Assembly: GCA_900316475.1 (NCBI GenBank)
Contig: ONDA01000001.1
Coordinates: forward strand, 1 to 64,000
Direction of reading: 5' to 3'
Length of the DNA: 64,000 nt
Source: an uncultured Prevotellaceae bacterium
Lineage (GTDB): Bacteria; Bacteroidota; Bacteroidia; Bacteroidales; Bacteroidaceae
Position numbers and translations under genes: made by a program
Shown: positions 23,129 through 31,970 of the stretch, piece after piece
Position numbering within the stretch: position 1 is the stretch's first letter
Layout: each line of letters begins with the position of its first letter
The notes under the pieces: generated by a model
Told to the model about the DNA's origin: nothing
Database searches by the model: none
The model's input: the letters and a program-made list of their open reading frames with translations, nothing else

Positions 23129-25369
23129 ATGATACAGACAGTAGTGAAGCGCGACGGGCGCATCGTAGGATTCAACGAGCAGAAAGTGATGGCCGCTATC
23201 CGTAAGGCCATGCTCCACACCGACAAGGGTGAGGACGAGCGATTGTTATACCAGATAACCGACCGCATCGCCCAGCGTGGCGAAGAGCGGATGACGGTGG
23301 AGCAGATTCAGGACCTCGTAGAGCTGGAGCTGATGAAGTCGAGCCGCAAGGACGTGGCCCAGAAGTACATCGCCTACCGCCACCAGCGCAGTGTGGCCCG
23401 TAAGGCTAAGACCCGTGAGGTGTTCCTCGACATCGTGAACATCAAGAACAACGACATCACCCGCGAGAATGCCAATATGAACGCCGACACCCCGGCGGGC
23501 ATGATGATGAAGTTTGCCTCGGAGACCACCAAACCCTTCGTCGACGACTATCTGCTCTCCGAGGAGAGCCGCGACGCCGTAGCCCATAACTACCTGCATA
23601 TCCACGACAAGGACTACTATCCCACGAAGTCGTTCACCTGCGTGCAGCATCCCCTGGACCATATCCTCGAGTGCGGCTTCATTGCCGGCCACGGTGCCTC
23701 ACGCCCCGCCCGGCGCATCGAGACGGCCTCGGTGCTGGCCTGTATCTCCATGGAGTGCGCCCAGAACGAGATGCACGGCGGACAGGCCATCCCCGCCTTC
23801 GACTTCTACCTCGCTCCCTACGTCCGCATGAGCTATGTCGAGGAGCTGAAGGCCCTGGAGGAACTCAACGGCGAGGACTACAGCGACATGTATGAGGAGC
23901 CGCTGATGGACTACGTCAAGAAACCCCTCGACGGACTGACAGGCCGCGAGCGCGCCCGCCAGCACGCCGTCAACAAGACCGTGAGCCGCGTACATCAGGC
24001 GATGGAGGCCTTCATCCACAATATGAACACCATCCACTCCCGTGGCGGCAACCAGGTGGTGTTCTCCTCTATTAATTATGGTACGGACACGAGTGCCGAG
24101 GGCCGCTGCGTCATGCGCGAGATACTGCTCTCTACCTACGAGGGCGTCGGCGGTGGCGAGACGGCCATCTTCCCCATACAGATATGGAAGAAGAAACGTG
24201 GCGTGAACTACCTGCCCGAAGACCGCAACTTCGACCTCTACCAGCTGGCCTGCAAGGTGACGGCGCGCCGCTTCTTTCCCAACTTCCTGAACCTCGACGC
24301 CTCCTTTAACCAGGACAGCGACTGGCGTGCCGACGACCCCAAACGCTATCTCCACGAGGTGGCCACGATGGGCTGCCGCACGCGCGTCTTCGAGAACCGT
24401 TTCGGTCCGAAGACCTCCATCGGCCGTGGCAACCTCTCGTTCTCAACCATCAACATCGTCCGCCTGGCTATAGAGTGCATGGGTATCGACGACGAGCAGC
24501 AGCGCATCGACAAGTTCTTTACCAAGCTCGACCACATGCTCGAACTGACGGCCAAGCAGCTCGACGACCGCTACCAGTTCCAGAAGACGGCCTTCGCCAA
24601 GCAGTTCCCCCTGCTGATGAAGAGTCTGTGGATAGGTGCCGACAAGCTGAAACCTACCGATACCGTCGAGAGCGTCATCAACCAGGGCACCCTCGGCATC
24701 GGCTTCATCGGACTGGCCGAGTGCCTGGTAGCCCTGACGGGTAAGCACCACGGCGAGAGCGAGGAGTCGCAGGCGCTGGGTCTGAAGATTGTCACCTATA
24801 TGCGCGACCGCATCAACGAGTTCTGCGAGCGCTACCACCATAACTATTCCGTTCTGGCAACACCCGCCGAGGGACTTGCCGGACGCTTCACGAAGCGCGA
24901 CCGCAAGGAGTTCGGCGTCATCCCCGGCGTCACCGACCGCGACTACTATACCAACTCCAACCACGTGCCCGTCTACTACAAGTGCTCGGCACGCCACAAG
25001 GCCGAGGTGGAGGCACCCTACCACAACCTGACGCGCGGCGGCCATATCTTCTACGTCGAGATTGACGGCGACGCTACCCACAACCCGCAGGTCATCATGA
25101 GTGTTGTCGACATGATGGACCGCCTCGACATGGGCTACGGTTCGGTGAACCACAACCGCAACCGCTGTATGGACTGCGGCTACGAGAATGCCGACGACCA
25201 CCTGACGCAGTGCCCGAAGTGCGGTTCGACGAACATCGACAAGCTGCAGCGCATCACCGGCTACCTCGTAGGCACCACCGACCGCTGGAACAGCGGCAAG
25301 CTGGCGGAGCTGAACGACCGCGTGACCCACATCGACCACGGTCAGCAGGACTTGTTTGGCGGCGAATAA
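23129..25369 (+). CDS. nrdD: anaerobic ribonucleoside-triphosphate reductase
   Basis: Protein of 746 aa. It reduces ribonucleoside triphosphates to deoxy forms without oxygen, using a glycyl radical. Residues 1-90 are an ATP-cone regulatory domain (IQTVVKRDGRIVGFNEQKV). The catalytic barrel follows. Near the C-terminus, CMDCGYENADDHLTQCPKCG is the zinc-binding four-Cys site, and RITGYLVGT contains the radical Gly. I choose ATG 23129; the longer frame begins with a TTG at 23117. nrdG starts 20 nt downstream. Confidence 0.97.
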   Translation: MIQTVVKRDGRIVGFNEQKVMAAIRKAMLHTDKGEDERLLYQITDRIAQRGEERMTVEQIQDLVELELMKSSRKDVAQKYIAYRHQRSVARKAKTREVFLDIVNIKNNDITRENANMNADTPAGMMMKFASETTKPFVDDYLLSEESRDAVAHNYLHIHDKDYYPTKSFTCVQHPLDHILECGFIAGHGASRPARRIETASVLACISMECAQNEMHGGQAIPAFDFYLAPYVRMSYVEELKALEELNGEDYSDMYEEPLMDYVKKPLDGLTGRERARQHAVNKTVSRVHQAMEAFIHNMNTIHSRGGNQVVFSSINYGTDTSAEGRCVMREILLSTYEGVGGGETAIFPIQIWKKKRGVNYLPEDRNFDLYQLACKVTARRFFPNFLNLDASFNQDSDWRADDPKRYLHEVATMGCRTRVFENRFGPKTSIGRGNLSFSTINIVRLAIECMGIDDEQQRIDKFFTKLDHMLELTAKQLDDRYQFQKTAFAKQFPLLMKSLWIGADKLKPTDTVESVINQGTLGIGFIGLAECLVALTGKHHGESEESQALGLKIVTYMRDRINEFCERYHHNYSVLATPAEGLAGRFTKRDRKEFGVIPGVTDRDYYTNSNHVPVYYKCSARHKAEVEAPYHNLTRGGHIFYVEIDGDATHNPQVIMSVVDMMDRLDMGYGSVNHNRNRCMDCGYENADDHLTQCPKCGSTNIDKLQRITGYLVGTTDRWNSGKLAELNDRVTHIDHGQQDLFGGE

Positions 25370-25388
25370 CACCTACGCCGCTCGTGAG

Positions 25389-25898
25389 ATGGTAGAGCTC
25401 AGGATTTTGGATATTGTTGAAGACACGATGGTCGACGGTCCGGGTTTCCGGACGGCCATCTATTGTGCCGGTTGTCGCCACGCCTGTCCCGGCTGCCATA
25501 ACCCGCAGTCGTGGGACTTTGGCGGCGGGCGCGCCATGACCGTCCAGCAGCTGATGAGCGTCGTCGAGGCCGACCCTTTTACCCGCGGCGTCACCTTCAG
25601 TGGTGGCGACCCGATGTATCAGGCAGCGGCTTTCGCCGAACTGGCGCGCCAGATACACCGCCGCACGCAGAAGGACGTCTGGTGCTATACGGGCTTTACG
25701 TTTGAAAGTCTTATCCACGACGACCAGCGCGAACTCTTGGCAGAGGTCGACGTCCTCGTCGACGGGCCTTTCGTCCAGTCGCTCCGCGACCCCGACCTGC
25801 TGTTCCGCGGTTCCTCCAACCAGCGCCTTATCGACGTTCAGGCTTCCCTGTACAGTGGTGAGACTGTACTGTGGAAGCCTGAAAATCAGATTCTTTGA
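25389..25898 (+). CDS. nrdG: anaerobic NrdD-activating radical SAM enzyme
   Basis: Protein of 169 aa. It uses S-adenosylmethionine and a [4Fe-4S] cluster to install the glycyl radical on NrdD. The sequence shows VDGPGFRTAIYCAGCRHACPGCHN, which contains the C-x3-C-x2-C cluster motif; GVTFSGGDPMYQ (the SAM GGE/GGD region); and VDGPFVQSLRDPDLLFRGSS. A longer frame from TTG 25356 overlaps nrdD and is less likely. The last codons lie in a long hairpin (25839-25881). Confidence 0.95.
   Translation: MVELRILDIVEDTMVDGPGFRTAIYCAGCRHACPGCHNPQSWDFGGGRAMTVQQLMSVVEADPFTRGVTFSGGDPMYQAAAFAELARQIHRRTQKDVWCYTGFTFESLIHDDQRELLAEVDVLVDGPFVQSLRDPDLLFRGSSNQRLIDVQASLYSGETVLWKPENQIL
25839..25881. other. long hairpin inside the 3' end of nrdG
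   Basis: CAGGCTTCC (25839-25847) pairs with GGAAGCCTG (25873-25881). The stem continues inward for about nine more pairs with one bulge and one mismatch, closing a 6-nt loop. The stop codon follows 15 nt later and CTTTTT lies at 25911-25916. It may end transcription between the convergent nrdG and Na/Pi symporter genes, although the T-run is distant. Confidence 0.5.
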
Positions 25899-25919
25899 TA
25901 GCTTTTTCCGACGACGGAT

Positions 25920-27659
25920 TCATCTCACGCCCATGCGGGCCTCGACGACGTTGACCACATAGTCGCCCAGCTTCTCGCACTCGTTGATGAGGTCCATGTA
26001 GATGGTACCCACGGCGTAGGTGTACTCGTGGTTGTTGATGTCGGCAATGTTCTGCGCCTTCAGCTGGTTGCGGTAGTTGTTAATCTCGTTCTCGATGTTG
26101 AACGAGCGGTTGATGTCGTACGACTCCTTGCGGCCACCCAACAGACGGTTCATCTCCGTCAGCGACTGGTCTGTGAGTCCCATCATCTGGTGGATGTGGT
26201 CATACTGCCGCTCGGTGAAGTGGTCCTGCTTGCCGTTGTACTTGCGGTTGATGGTGCGCGCCATGTTGTAGCAGGCGTCGCCAATCGACTCCAGTTCGGA
26301 AATCTCGCGTAGCATGGCGCGAATCTTCGCCTTCGTGTCGTCGCTGAGGTGGGCGTCGCTCACGCTGTCCAGGTATTTGGCAATCTCCAGTTCCATGTTG
26401 TCGCTGATGCCCTCGTATTTCTCGATGCGCGTGTAGAGCTTGTTGAAGTCGCCAGCCTGAGCCTTGGCCTCCTTCGCCGTGGCACTGCTCGACAGGTTCA
26501 GCAGTTCTATCACCATGCCGAACATGCGCTGCATACGCTCTGAGAACGACTGTATCTCCTTCTGTGCCTCGAGCACCGAGAGCTCCGGGGTCTTCATGAA
26601 GCCGGCAGTGATGAAGTGCAGGCGGAAGTCCTCCTCCTCGTCGACGCGCTTGGGCTTGATGACCCAGCACACGAAGCGCTCTATCTGCGGGATGAACCAG
26701 ATGAGGATGAACGTGTTGGCCACGTTGAACGACGTGTGGAACGCCGCCAGCACGAATGTCAGTTTGGCGGAGTTAGCCAGGAAGGCGGCAGCCCCGTTGG
26801 CCTCTTTCGTCATCGTCACGTCGTAGCCTACCCAGCCGCAGACCATGTCGATGAACGGACGGAAGACGAACAGGATCCAGATGACGCCGAAGACGTTGAA
26901 GAACATGTGGGCCAGGGCAGCGCGGCGCGCCTGCGTGTTGGCCGACAGGGCGGCGAGGTTCGACGTGACGGTGGTGCCGATGTTCTCGCCCATCACCAGT
27001 GCGATACCCTGGTAGATAGGCAGGGCGCCGCTCGAACACAGGATCATCGTGATGGCCATGACGGCTGCCGACGACTGTACGCAGAACGTCAGGATGCCGC
27101 CCAGCAGCAGGAATACCAGCGTCGTGACGAACGATGTGCGGTCGAACGAGGCGAAGAAGTCGAGCAGTGCCTGGTTCTCGCCGAGGTTCATCTCCGTGCC
27201 CGTGGCGCGCAGTGTTCCCAGTCCTAACAGCAGGAACGACAGTCCGAAGAGGAAGTCGCCGATGTACCGGTAGCGCTTCTGGTAAATCAGTATGATACCG
27301 ACGAAGAATGCCGGGTAGACGGCCGCCGTGATGTCGAACGACATACCGGCGGACATAATCCAGGCCGTCAGCGTCGTACCGATGTTGGCACCCATGATGA
27401 CCGAGATGGCCTGGGCCAGCGTCAGCAGACCGGCGTTGACAAACGAGACGGTCATCACCGTCGTGGCCGTTGAAGACTGGACGGAGGCTGTCACCAGCAT
27501 ACCCGTCAACATACCCGTAAAGCGGTTGGTGGTCATGGCTCCGAGGACGTGTCGCAACTGCGGTCCGGCCATTTTCTGCAGCGCCTCACTCATGGTCTTC
27601 ATACCAAACATGAGAAGAGCCAGCGAGCCGAGCAGTTTGAAGAAAATCCAGATGGACAT
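25920..27659 (-). CDS. Na/Pi-cotransporter family protein with PhoU-like C-terminal domain
   Basis: Protein of 579 aa. The N-terminal half has two inverted membrane repeats carrying the family QSST signature: GMLVTASVQSSTATTVM and LTFCVQSSAAVMA. ANIGTTLTAW and GENIGTTVTSNLAA also fit NptA/PF02690. Residues about 370-579 are helical and PhoU-like. It moves Na+ with phosphate or another anion across the inner membrane; the PhoU-like part is regulatory. ATG 27659 is chosen because the 57-residue upstream extension crosses the promoter at 27695-27702. Confidence 0.9.
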   Translation of the reverse strand: MSIWIFFKLLGSLALLMFGMKTMSEALQKMAGPQLRHVLGAMTTNRFTGMLTGMLVTASVQSSTATTVMTVSFVNAGLLTLAQAISVIMGANIGTTLTAWIMSAGMSFDITAAVYPAFFVGIILIYQKRYRYIGDFLFGLSFLLLGLGTLRATGTEMNLGENQALLDFFASFDRTSFVTTLVFLLLGGILTFCVQSSAAVMAITMILCSSGALPIYQGIALVMGENIGTTVTSNLAALSANTQARRAALAHMFFNVFGVIWILFVFRPFIDMVCGWVGYDVTMTKEANGAAAFLANSAKLTFVLAAFHTSFNVANTFILIWFIPQIERFVCWVIKPKRVDEEEDFRLHFITAGFMKTPELSVLEAQKEIQSFSERMQRMFGMVIELLNLSSSATAKEAKAQAGDFNKLYTRIEKYEGISDNMELEIAKYLDSVSDAHLSDDTKAKIRAMLREISELESIGDACYNMARTINRKYNGKQDHFTERQYDHIHQMMGLTDQSLTEMNRLLGGRKESYDINRSFNIENEINNYRNQLKAQNIADINNHEYTYAVGTIYMDLINECEKLGDYVVNVVEARMGVR

Positions 27660-27694
27660 AGAGATTAATTTATAAATTTGTCTTTTTTCGGCCA

Positions 27695-27732
27695 CAAAGA
27701 TACTAATTATTTCGAAATAATCACTATCTTTG
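27695..27732. promoter_or_regulatory. symmetric divergent promoter with central palindrome
   Basis: Minus-strand TATCTTTG (27695-27702) and plus-strand TATCTTTG (27725-27732) are mirror images about 27713.5. A perfect 16-bp palindrome, ATTATTTCGAAATAAT (27706-27721), is centred on exactly that point. Overall the 38 bp form a palindrome with two mismatched pairs. It drives the Na/Pi symporter one way and the uridine-kinase-like gene the other. Confidence 0.75.
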
Positions 27733-27765
27733 CACCAAAATATATCTAAAACAATGAAATAACCT

Positions 27766-29424
27766 ATGGAAAAGATTGATATTTTTTGCCGGAATACAGG
27801 GCAGACCATCGCCGTGCCCTTAGGAGCCAACCTCGACGAGGTCTACCGTCTTGCTGGTCTTCAGATGGAGTACGGCCCCGTCTCAGTACGTGTCAACAAC
27901 AAGGTTGAGGGTATGCACTACCGCATCTTCGGCCCCAAGGAGGTGGAGTTCCTCGACATGACCTCCTCCAGCGGTCAGCGCGCCTACACCCGCTCCCTCT
28001 TCTTCGTGCTCTGCAAGGCTGCCCACGACCTCTACCCCGACTGCCGCGTGTGGATTGACATCCCCGTCTCCAACGGCTACTTTGTCGACCTGCAGCTCGA
28101 CCACGCCGTGACCCTCGACGACGTCGGGCGCCTGCGCCGCCGTATGCAGGAGATTATCGCCGCCGCCCTGCCCATCCATCGCTATGAGACCACCACCGAG
28201 CAGGCCATCCAGATGTTCACCGAGCGCGGCACCCTGTCGAAGGTGAAACTTCTCCGTAGCATCGGGCGCCTCTACACCACCTACTACGAGATTGACGGCT
28301 ATCAGGACTACTACTACGGTTCCATGCTCACCAACACCTCGCAGCTCTACCTCTTCGGCCTGGAGAAGTATTTCGACGGCCTGCTGCTGCGCATCCCCTC
28401 GCGTGAACATCCCGGCGAGCTTGACGAGATGGTCCATCAGGACAAGATGTTCGGCATCTTCAAGGAGCACCATCGCTGGCAGGACATCCTCGGCCTGCGC
28501 ACCATCGGCGACCTCAACGAGGTCATCGAGCGCGGCTACACCTCGCAGCTCATTCAGATCAGCGAAGCCCTGCAGGAGAAGAAGATAGCCCGCATTGCCG
28601 ACGAGATAGCCCAGCGCAAGGGCATCAAGGTGGTGCTTATCGCCGGACCGTCGAGCAGCGGCAAGACAACGACCTGCAAGCGCCTCTCCGTGCAACTCGC
28701 CGTCAACGGCATCAAGCCCGTCGGCATCTCCCTCGACGACTATTTCGTCGACCGCGAACAGACGCCTCGTGACGCCAATGGCGACTACGACTTCGAGCAT
28801 CTGCACGCCCTGAATCTCGACCTGCTGAACCAGCAGATGACAGCCCTGCTGCGCGGCGAGGAGGTTGAACTGCCGCGCTACGACTTCCCCACCGGCCGCA
28901 GCCTGATGAGCGGTAAGAAGCTCACCCTTCATGCCGACGAGGTGCTCGTCGTCGAGGGCATCCACGCCCTGAACCCCGAGCTCATGTCGCAGGTGCCCCA
29001 GGAGCAGCTCTTCCGCGTCTATGCCTCGGCACTCACCACGCTGCTGCTCGACAACCACAACTACATACCCACCACCGACAACCGCCTGCTGCGCCGCATC
29101 ATCCGCGACCATAAGTACCGCGGCGTCTCCGCCCAGGAGACCATCCACCGCTGGCCTTCCGTGCGTGCCGGTGAGAACCGCTGGATCTTCCCCTTCCAGG
29201 AGAATGCCGACGCCATGTTCAACACCGCCATGCTCTTCGAGCTCGCCGTGCTGAAACGTGCTGCCGAACCCCTCTTGGAGCAGGTGCCCGAGAGTGCCCC
29301 GGAGCACGCCGAGGCATACCGTCTGCTGAAGTTCCTGCGCTACATCAAGCCCATCCCCGAGACGCAGATTCCGCCGACGTCGCTCCTCCGCGAGTTCCTC
29401 GGTGGCTCGTCCTTCAGTTATTAG
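27766..29424 (+). CDS. TGS-domain uridine kinase-like nucleoside kinase
   Basis: Protein of 552 aa. Residues 1-65 resemble a TGS domain (IDIFCRNTGQTIAVPLGANL). The segment to about 280 is shared with threonyl-tRNA-synthetase-like editing regions. Residues about 285-500 are a uridine kinase/PRK fold with P-loop GPSSSGKTT, LDDYFVDREQTPRD and VVEGIHALN. This composite is common in Bacteroidota and Firmicutes but its in vivo substrate is not settled; nucleoside phosphorylation is the family expectation. Transcribed from the symmetric promoter, ATG 34 nt after the box. Confidence 0.88.
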   Translation: MEKIDIFCRNTGQTIAVPLGANLDEVYRLAGLQMEYGPVSVRVNNKVEGMHYRIFGPKEVEFLDMTSSSGQRAYTRSLFFVLCKAAHDLYPDCRVWIDIPVSNGYFVDLQLDHAVTLDDVGRLRRRMQEIIAAALPIHRYETTTEQAIQMFTERGTLSKVKLLRSIGRLYTTYYEIDGYQDYYYGSMLTNTSQLYLFGLEKYFDGLLLRIPSREHPGELDEMVHQDKMFGIFKEHHRWQDILGLRTIGDLNEVIERGYTSQLIQISEALQEKKIARIADEIAQRKGIKVVLIAGPSSSGKTTTCKRLSVQLAVNGIKPVGISLDDYFVDREQTPRDANGDYDFEHLHALNLDLLNQQMTALLRGEEVELPRYDFPTGRSLMSGKKLTLHADEVLVVEGIHALNPELMSQVPQEQLFRVYASALTTLLLDNHNYIPTTDNRLLRRIIRDHKYRGVSAQETIHRWPSVRAGENRWIFPFQENADAMFNTAMLFELAVLKRAAEPLLEQVPESAPEHAEAYRLLKFLRYIKPIPETQIPPTSLLREFLGGSSFSY

Positions 29425-29452
29425 TCATCAACCCCATTAATCACCATCGTCG

Positions 29453-29833
29453 ATGAAAACGTTAGGCAATATTATCTGGCTTCTTTTCGGAGGACTGTTC
29501 CTCGCTTTAGGCTATGTCTTCTCAGGCATTATCCTCTGTCTCACCATTATTGGCATACCCTTCGGTCTGCAAATCTTCAAGGTTGCCGGTCTCGCCCTGT
29601 GGCCCTTCGGCAGGGAAGTACGCTACAAGCAGCAGTCTGCCGGCTGTCTTGCCACGGGTATGAACGTCCTCTGGATTCTCATTGGTGGCATCTGGCTTGC
29701 CCTCGAGCATGTCTTCATCGGTGCCATCTTCTTCATCACCATCATTGGCATCCCCTTCGGTAAGCAGCACTTCAAGCTCGCCGCCATCGCCCTCACGCCC
29801 TTCGGCCGGGAGATTGTAAGCTCGAACAAATAA
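29453..29833 (+). CDS. YccF-domain inner membrane protein
   Basis: Protein of 126 aa with a duplicated YccF unit. Each half has a hydrophobic hairpin followed by TIIGIPFG and a PFGREV/PFGREI end (residues about 1-60 and 67-126). Four membrane segments are predicted. The molecular function of YccF proteins is unknown. It lies 28 nt after the kinase gene and is probably the last gene of that transcript. Confidence 0.88.
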   Translation: MKTLGNIIWLLFGGLFLALGYVFSGIILCLTIIGIPFGLQIFKVAGLALWPFGREVRYKQQSAGCLATGMNVLWILIGGIWLALEHVFIGAIFFITIIGIPFGKQHFKLAAIALTPFGREIVSSNK

Positions 29834-29884
29834 GTATGACGTGAAAAAGCCAGAAGTCTGATGGGGATTCTCTTTTAGTTCCCG

Positions 29885-30322
29885 CCCGCAAGTACATGGT
29901 GACACCTCTTACACCTGACACTTAACTGCTTGAAAATCAGTAGCTGTTTTTGGAAGTTAAGTCGCACCAGTAGTCGCACCAGTAGTCGCACCAAAGGTGA
30001 CACCAGGGCGCTCGGCGACGCAAGGAGACGCATTCTTCGCAAGCGAAGCGGCAAAGCCGAGCGGCCAAGAAAAAGGCAAGAATGGTGGCAGGCCGTGAAA
30101 CATTTACGAGAGGCCGTGAAATTTTTCTGAGAGGCCGTGACGTTTTTGCGAGAGGCCGCGACGTTTCCGGCTTATGGCGTGAAACATTGTTGGAAAGGGT
30201 TAGTGCAACACTTGGTGCGACCACTGGTGCGACCATTGGTGCGACCACTGGTGTGGGCAAAATCTTCGCTAACCTGCTGATAATCAGCTTTGGTGTAAGA
30301 GGTGTCACCAAAAACTTGCAGG
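29885..30322. repeat. 438-bp palindromic intergenic element
   Basis: The ends form an inverted repeat of 31 nt with 4 mismatches (29885-29915 and 30292-30322), including a perfect 19-bp core at 29897-29915 and 30292-30310. Inside, GTCGCACC occurs three times with 12-bp period (29961, 29973, 29985). Its complement GGTGCGAC occurs three times with the same period (30214, 30226, 30238); these two 32-nt arms match at 29 of 32 positions. The centre holds a small hairpin (CTTCGC AA GCGAAG, 30035-30048) and four GGCCGTG/GGCCGCG units of 21-bp period. No credible gene is present. Confidence 0.8.
30091..30160 (-). repeat. 21-bp tandem repeats, CACGGCC family, inverted
   Basis: GGCCGTG at 30091, 30112 and 30133 and GGCCGCG at 30154 have an exact 21-bp period. 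This is the reverse-complement orientation of the arrays at 71 and 9221. It occupies the centre of the palindromic element. Confidence 0.85.
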
Positions 30323-30723
30323 AACGATGTAGAGGCACCTCTTGGGGTTAGCCGCTCACGTTCTATATACCACTCCTGCCGTTCACGGATTATATTATTG
30401 CACAATATGGTTATTATGCCTTAAAGCTGTAATGAACAAAGATTTTAAGATTTAAAAGATTCTGAGCCGACAGCCGACAAAGATTACACTAATATGCTAC
30501 GCACAGGCTATCGGCACTTGCGGCGAAAATTCGTGAAATTAGTTATAATTAGTTCAATTAGTTCAATTAGTGTAATTAGTGGTTGAAAATAAAAGGGGCT
30601 TAAAAGAAAAGGGGTGGGAAAGTTCAATTGATTATTAGTCGAGTTTTTTAGCTTGAATGCTATCCGTGCGCGTAAGTTTCTAACTTTTTGTCTCTTTCTC
30701 TTGGCTATTCCCGAAATTATGTT
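30323..30723. other. non-coding AT-rich gap with AATTAGT repeats
   Basis: No supported gene. AATTAGT recurs about five times at 9-10 base steps between about 30537 and 30581, with spacers TAT, TC, TC and GT. The rest shows nothing recognisable. Base composition falls sharply here compared with the genes on the left and stays lower through the ATPase-nuclease pair. Confidence 0.6.
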
Positions 30724-30731
30724 TATCTTTG
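30724..30731 (+). promoter_or_regulatory. promoter of the ATPase-nuclease pair
   Basis: TATCTTTG. Start codon at 30806, so the leader is about 70 nt. The leader contains the 10-bp palindrome CTCTTAAGAG (30770-30779) and an upstream CTTAAG (30745-30750), possibly a binding site or hairpin. Confidence 0.65.
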
Positions 30732-30805
30732 CTGCGTCAAATAACTTAAGCACACAGAGTAACATACAACTCTTAAGAGGATTTCTTCTCAACTGAAAAC
30801 GTATT

Positions 30806-31966
30806 ATGGCTTCGTTGCATATAAAAAGTTTCGGTCCAATAGTGGACTCAACAAAAATTGAGTTGACACCCTTAATGGTTCTCATAGGGCGTCAGAGTGC
30901 CGGTAAGAGTACTTTTATGAAGGTACTCTGCTTCTGCCGTTGGATAGAGAAGAAAATAATGGTCTCTACCGATGATATAGTCAACCAGTACACCCACTAC
31001 AACCGCTTCGTCAAGGAACTCAAGCAGTTCCATCGCCTCAATGACGAGTACTTCACAGATGAGACTCACCTCATGTACGATGGCGATAACATCACTATCG
31101 AATACCATGGTGTTAATGGCAATGCCAAAATCCTCCGCAAGAAATCATTTGCCGAGAAGAGGTTCAATACTAAGCTGTGCTACATTCCTGCCGAAAGGAA
31201 CCTCATTTCGGCAATCCAGAATGTCGATAAAACCTACAAAGCTACTGAACGCGACGTCTTGTTCAACTTCATCTACGAATGGGATGAGGCAAAGATTCCT
31301 TACACCAGTGAGCATCCTTTCAAGTTGGCTGCAACCGGAGGATTCAGTTATGTGAATAAATCAGGTGCAGATGTGTTAGTTCGCGAAGATGGCTCTGAGA
31401 CTCCTGCCTTTTATGCATCGAGCGGCATGCAGAGCGTGATGCCTATGAATGTAATGGCTAATTATATCACAGAGTGCGTAGGGAATAATGCTTCGCTGTC
31501 AATGCATGATCGCAACGAGATTAGCAAGACAGATAATGGCCATTCGTACAGAAGACTTGAATATCAGTCGGCTCAGTTGTTTATCGAGGAGCCAGAACAG
31601 AATCTGTATCCCGAGTCACAAAAACTGGTGGTCTTGAGTTTGGTACGTTCATTGAAGAAAGCTTTGGAGAACGGTTCGGAGCAGAGTATGGCTGTTGTGA
31701 CCACTCACAGCCCGTATGTATTGTCGGTGGTGAATGTATTGCTGGCCGCTTCTATTGCAGAAGAAAAAAGACTAAAGCAGACTGTTGTTGCGGATGACTG
31801 CATTCTTGCTTCAAAGAGCATCTCTGGATTCTATATCGATGAGAATGGATTCTTCCAAAACATCATGGACAGCGAAATACCTATGCTCAGTGGCAATGAT
31901 TTGGATGGCGTGTCGGAATGGGTGGATGAGAGCATTAGTAAGTTGAATGAGATTCTGTTTGCATAG
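30806..31966 (+). CDS. AAA (AAA_15/OLD-like) ATPase
   Basis: Protein of 386 aa, SMC/Rad50-like single-gene ATPase. Walker A is GRQSAGKST (residues 28-36). YIPAERN (126-132) and YASSGMQSVMPM (203-214) are the usual intermediate and signature-like blocks of this group. Walker B is QLFIEEPEQNLYP (257-269), and TTHSPYVLS (299-307) contains the switch His. There is no C-terminal TOPRIM domain, so it is not an OLD nuclease by itself. Such ATPases often act as sensors in two-gene defence modules. The partner gene starts 4 nt after its stop. Confidence 0.82.
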   Translation: MASLHIKSFGPIVDSTKIELTPLMVLIGRQSAGKSTFMKVLCFCRWIEKKIMVSTDDIVNQYTHYNRFVKELKQFHRLNDEYFTDETHLMYDGDNITIEYHGVNGNAKILRKKSFAEKRFNTKLCYIPAERNLISAIQNVDKTYKATERDVLFNFIYEWDEAKIPYTSEHPFKLAATGGFSYVNKSGADVLVREDGSETPAFYASSGMQSVMPMNVMANYITECVGNNASLSMHDRNEISKTDNGHSYRRLEYQSAQLFIEEPEQNLYPESQKLVVLSLVRSLKKALENGSEQSMAVVTTHSPYVLSVVNVLLAASIAEEKRLKQTVVADDCILASKSISGFYIDENGFFQNIMDSEIPMLSGNDLDGVSEWVDESISKLNEILFA

Positions 31967-31970
31967 GGGC

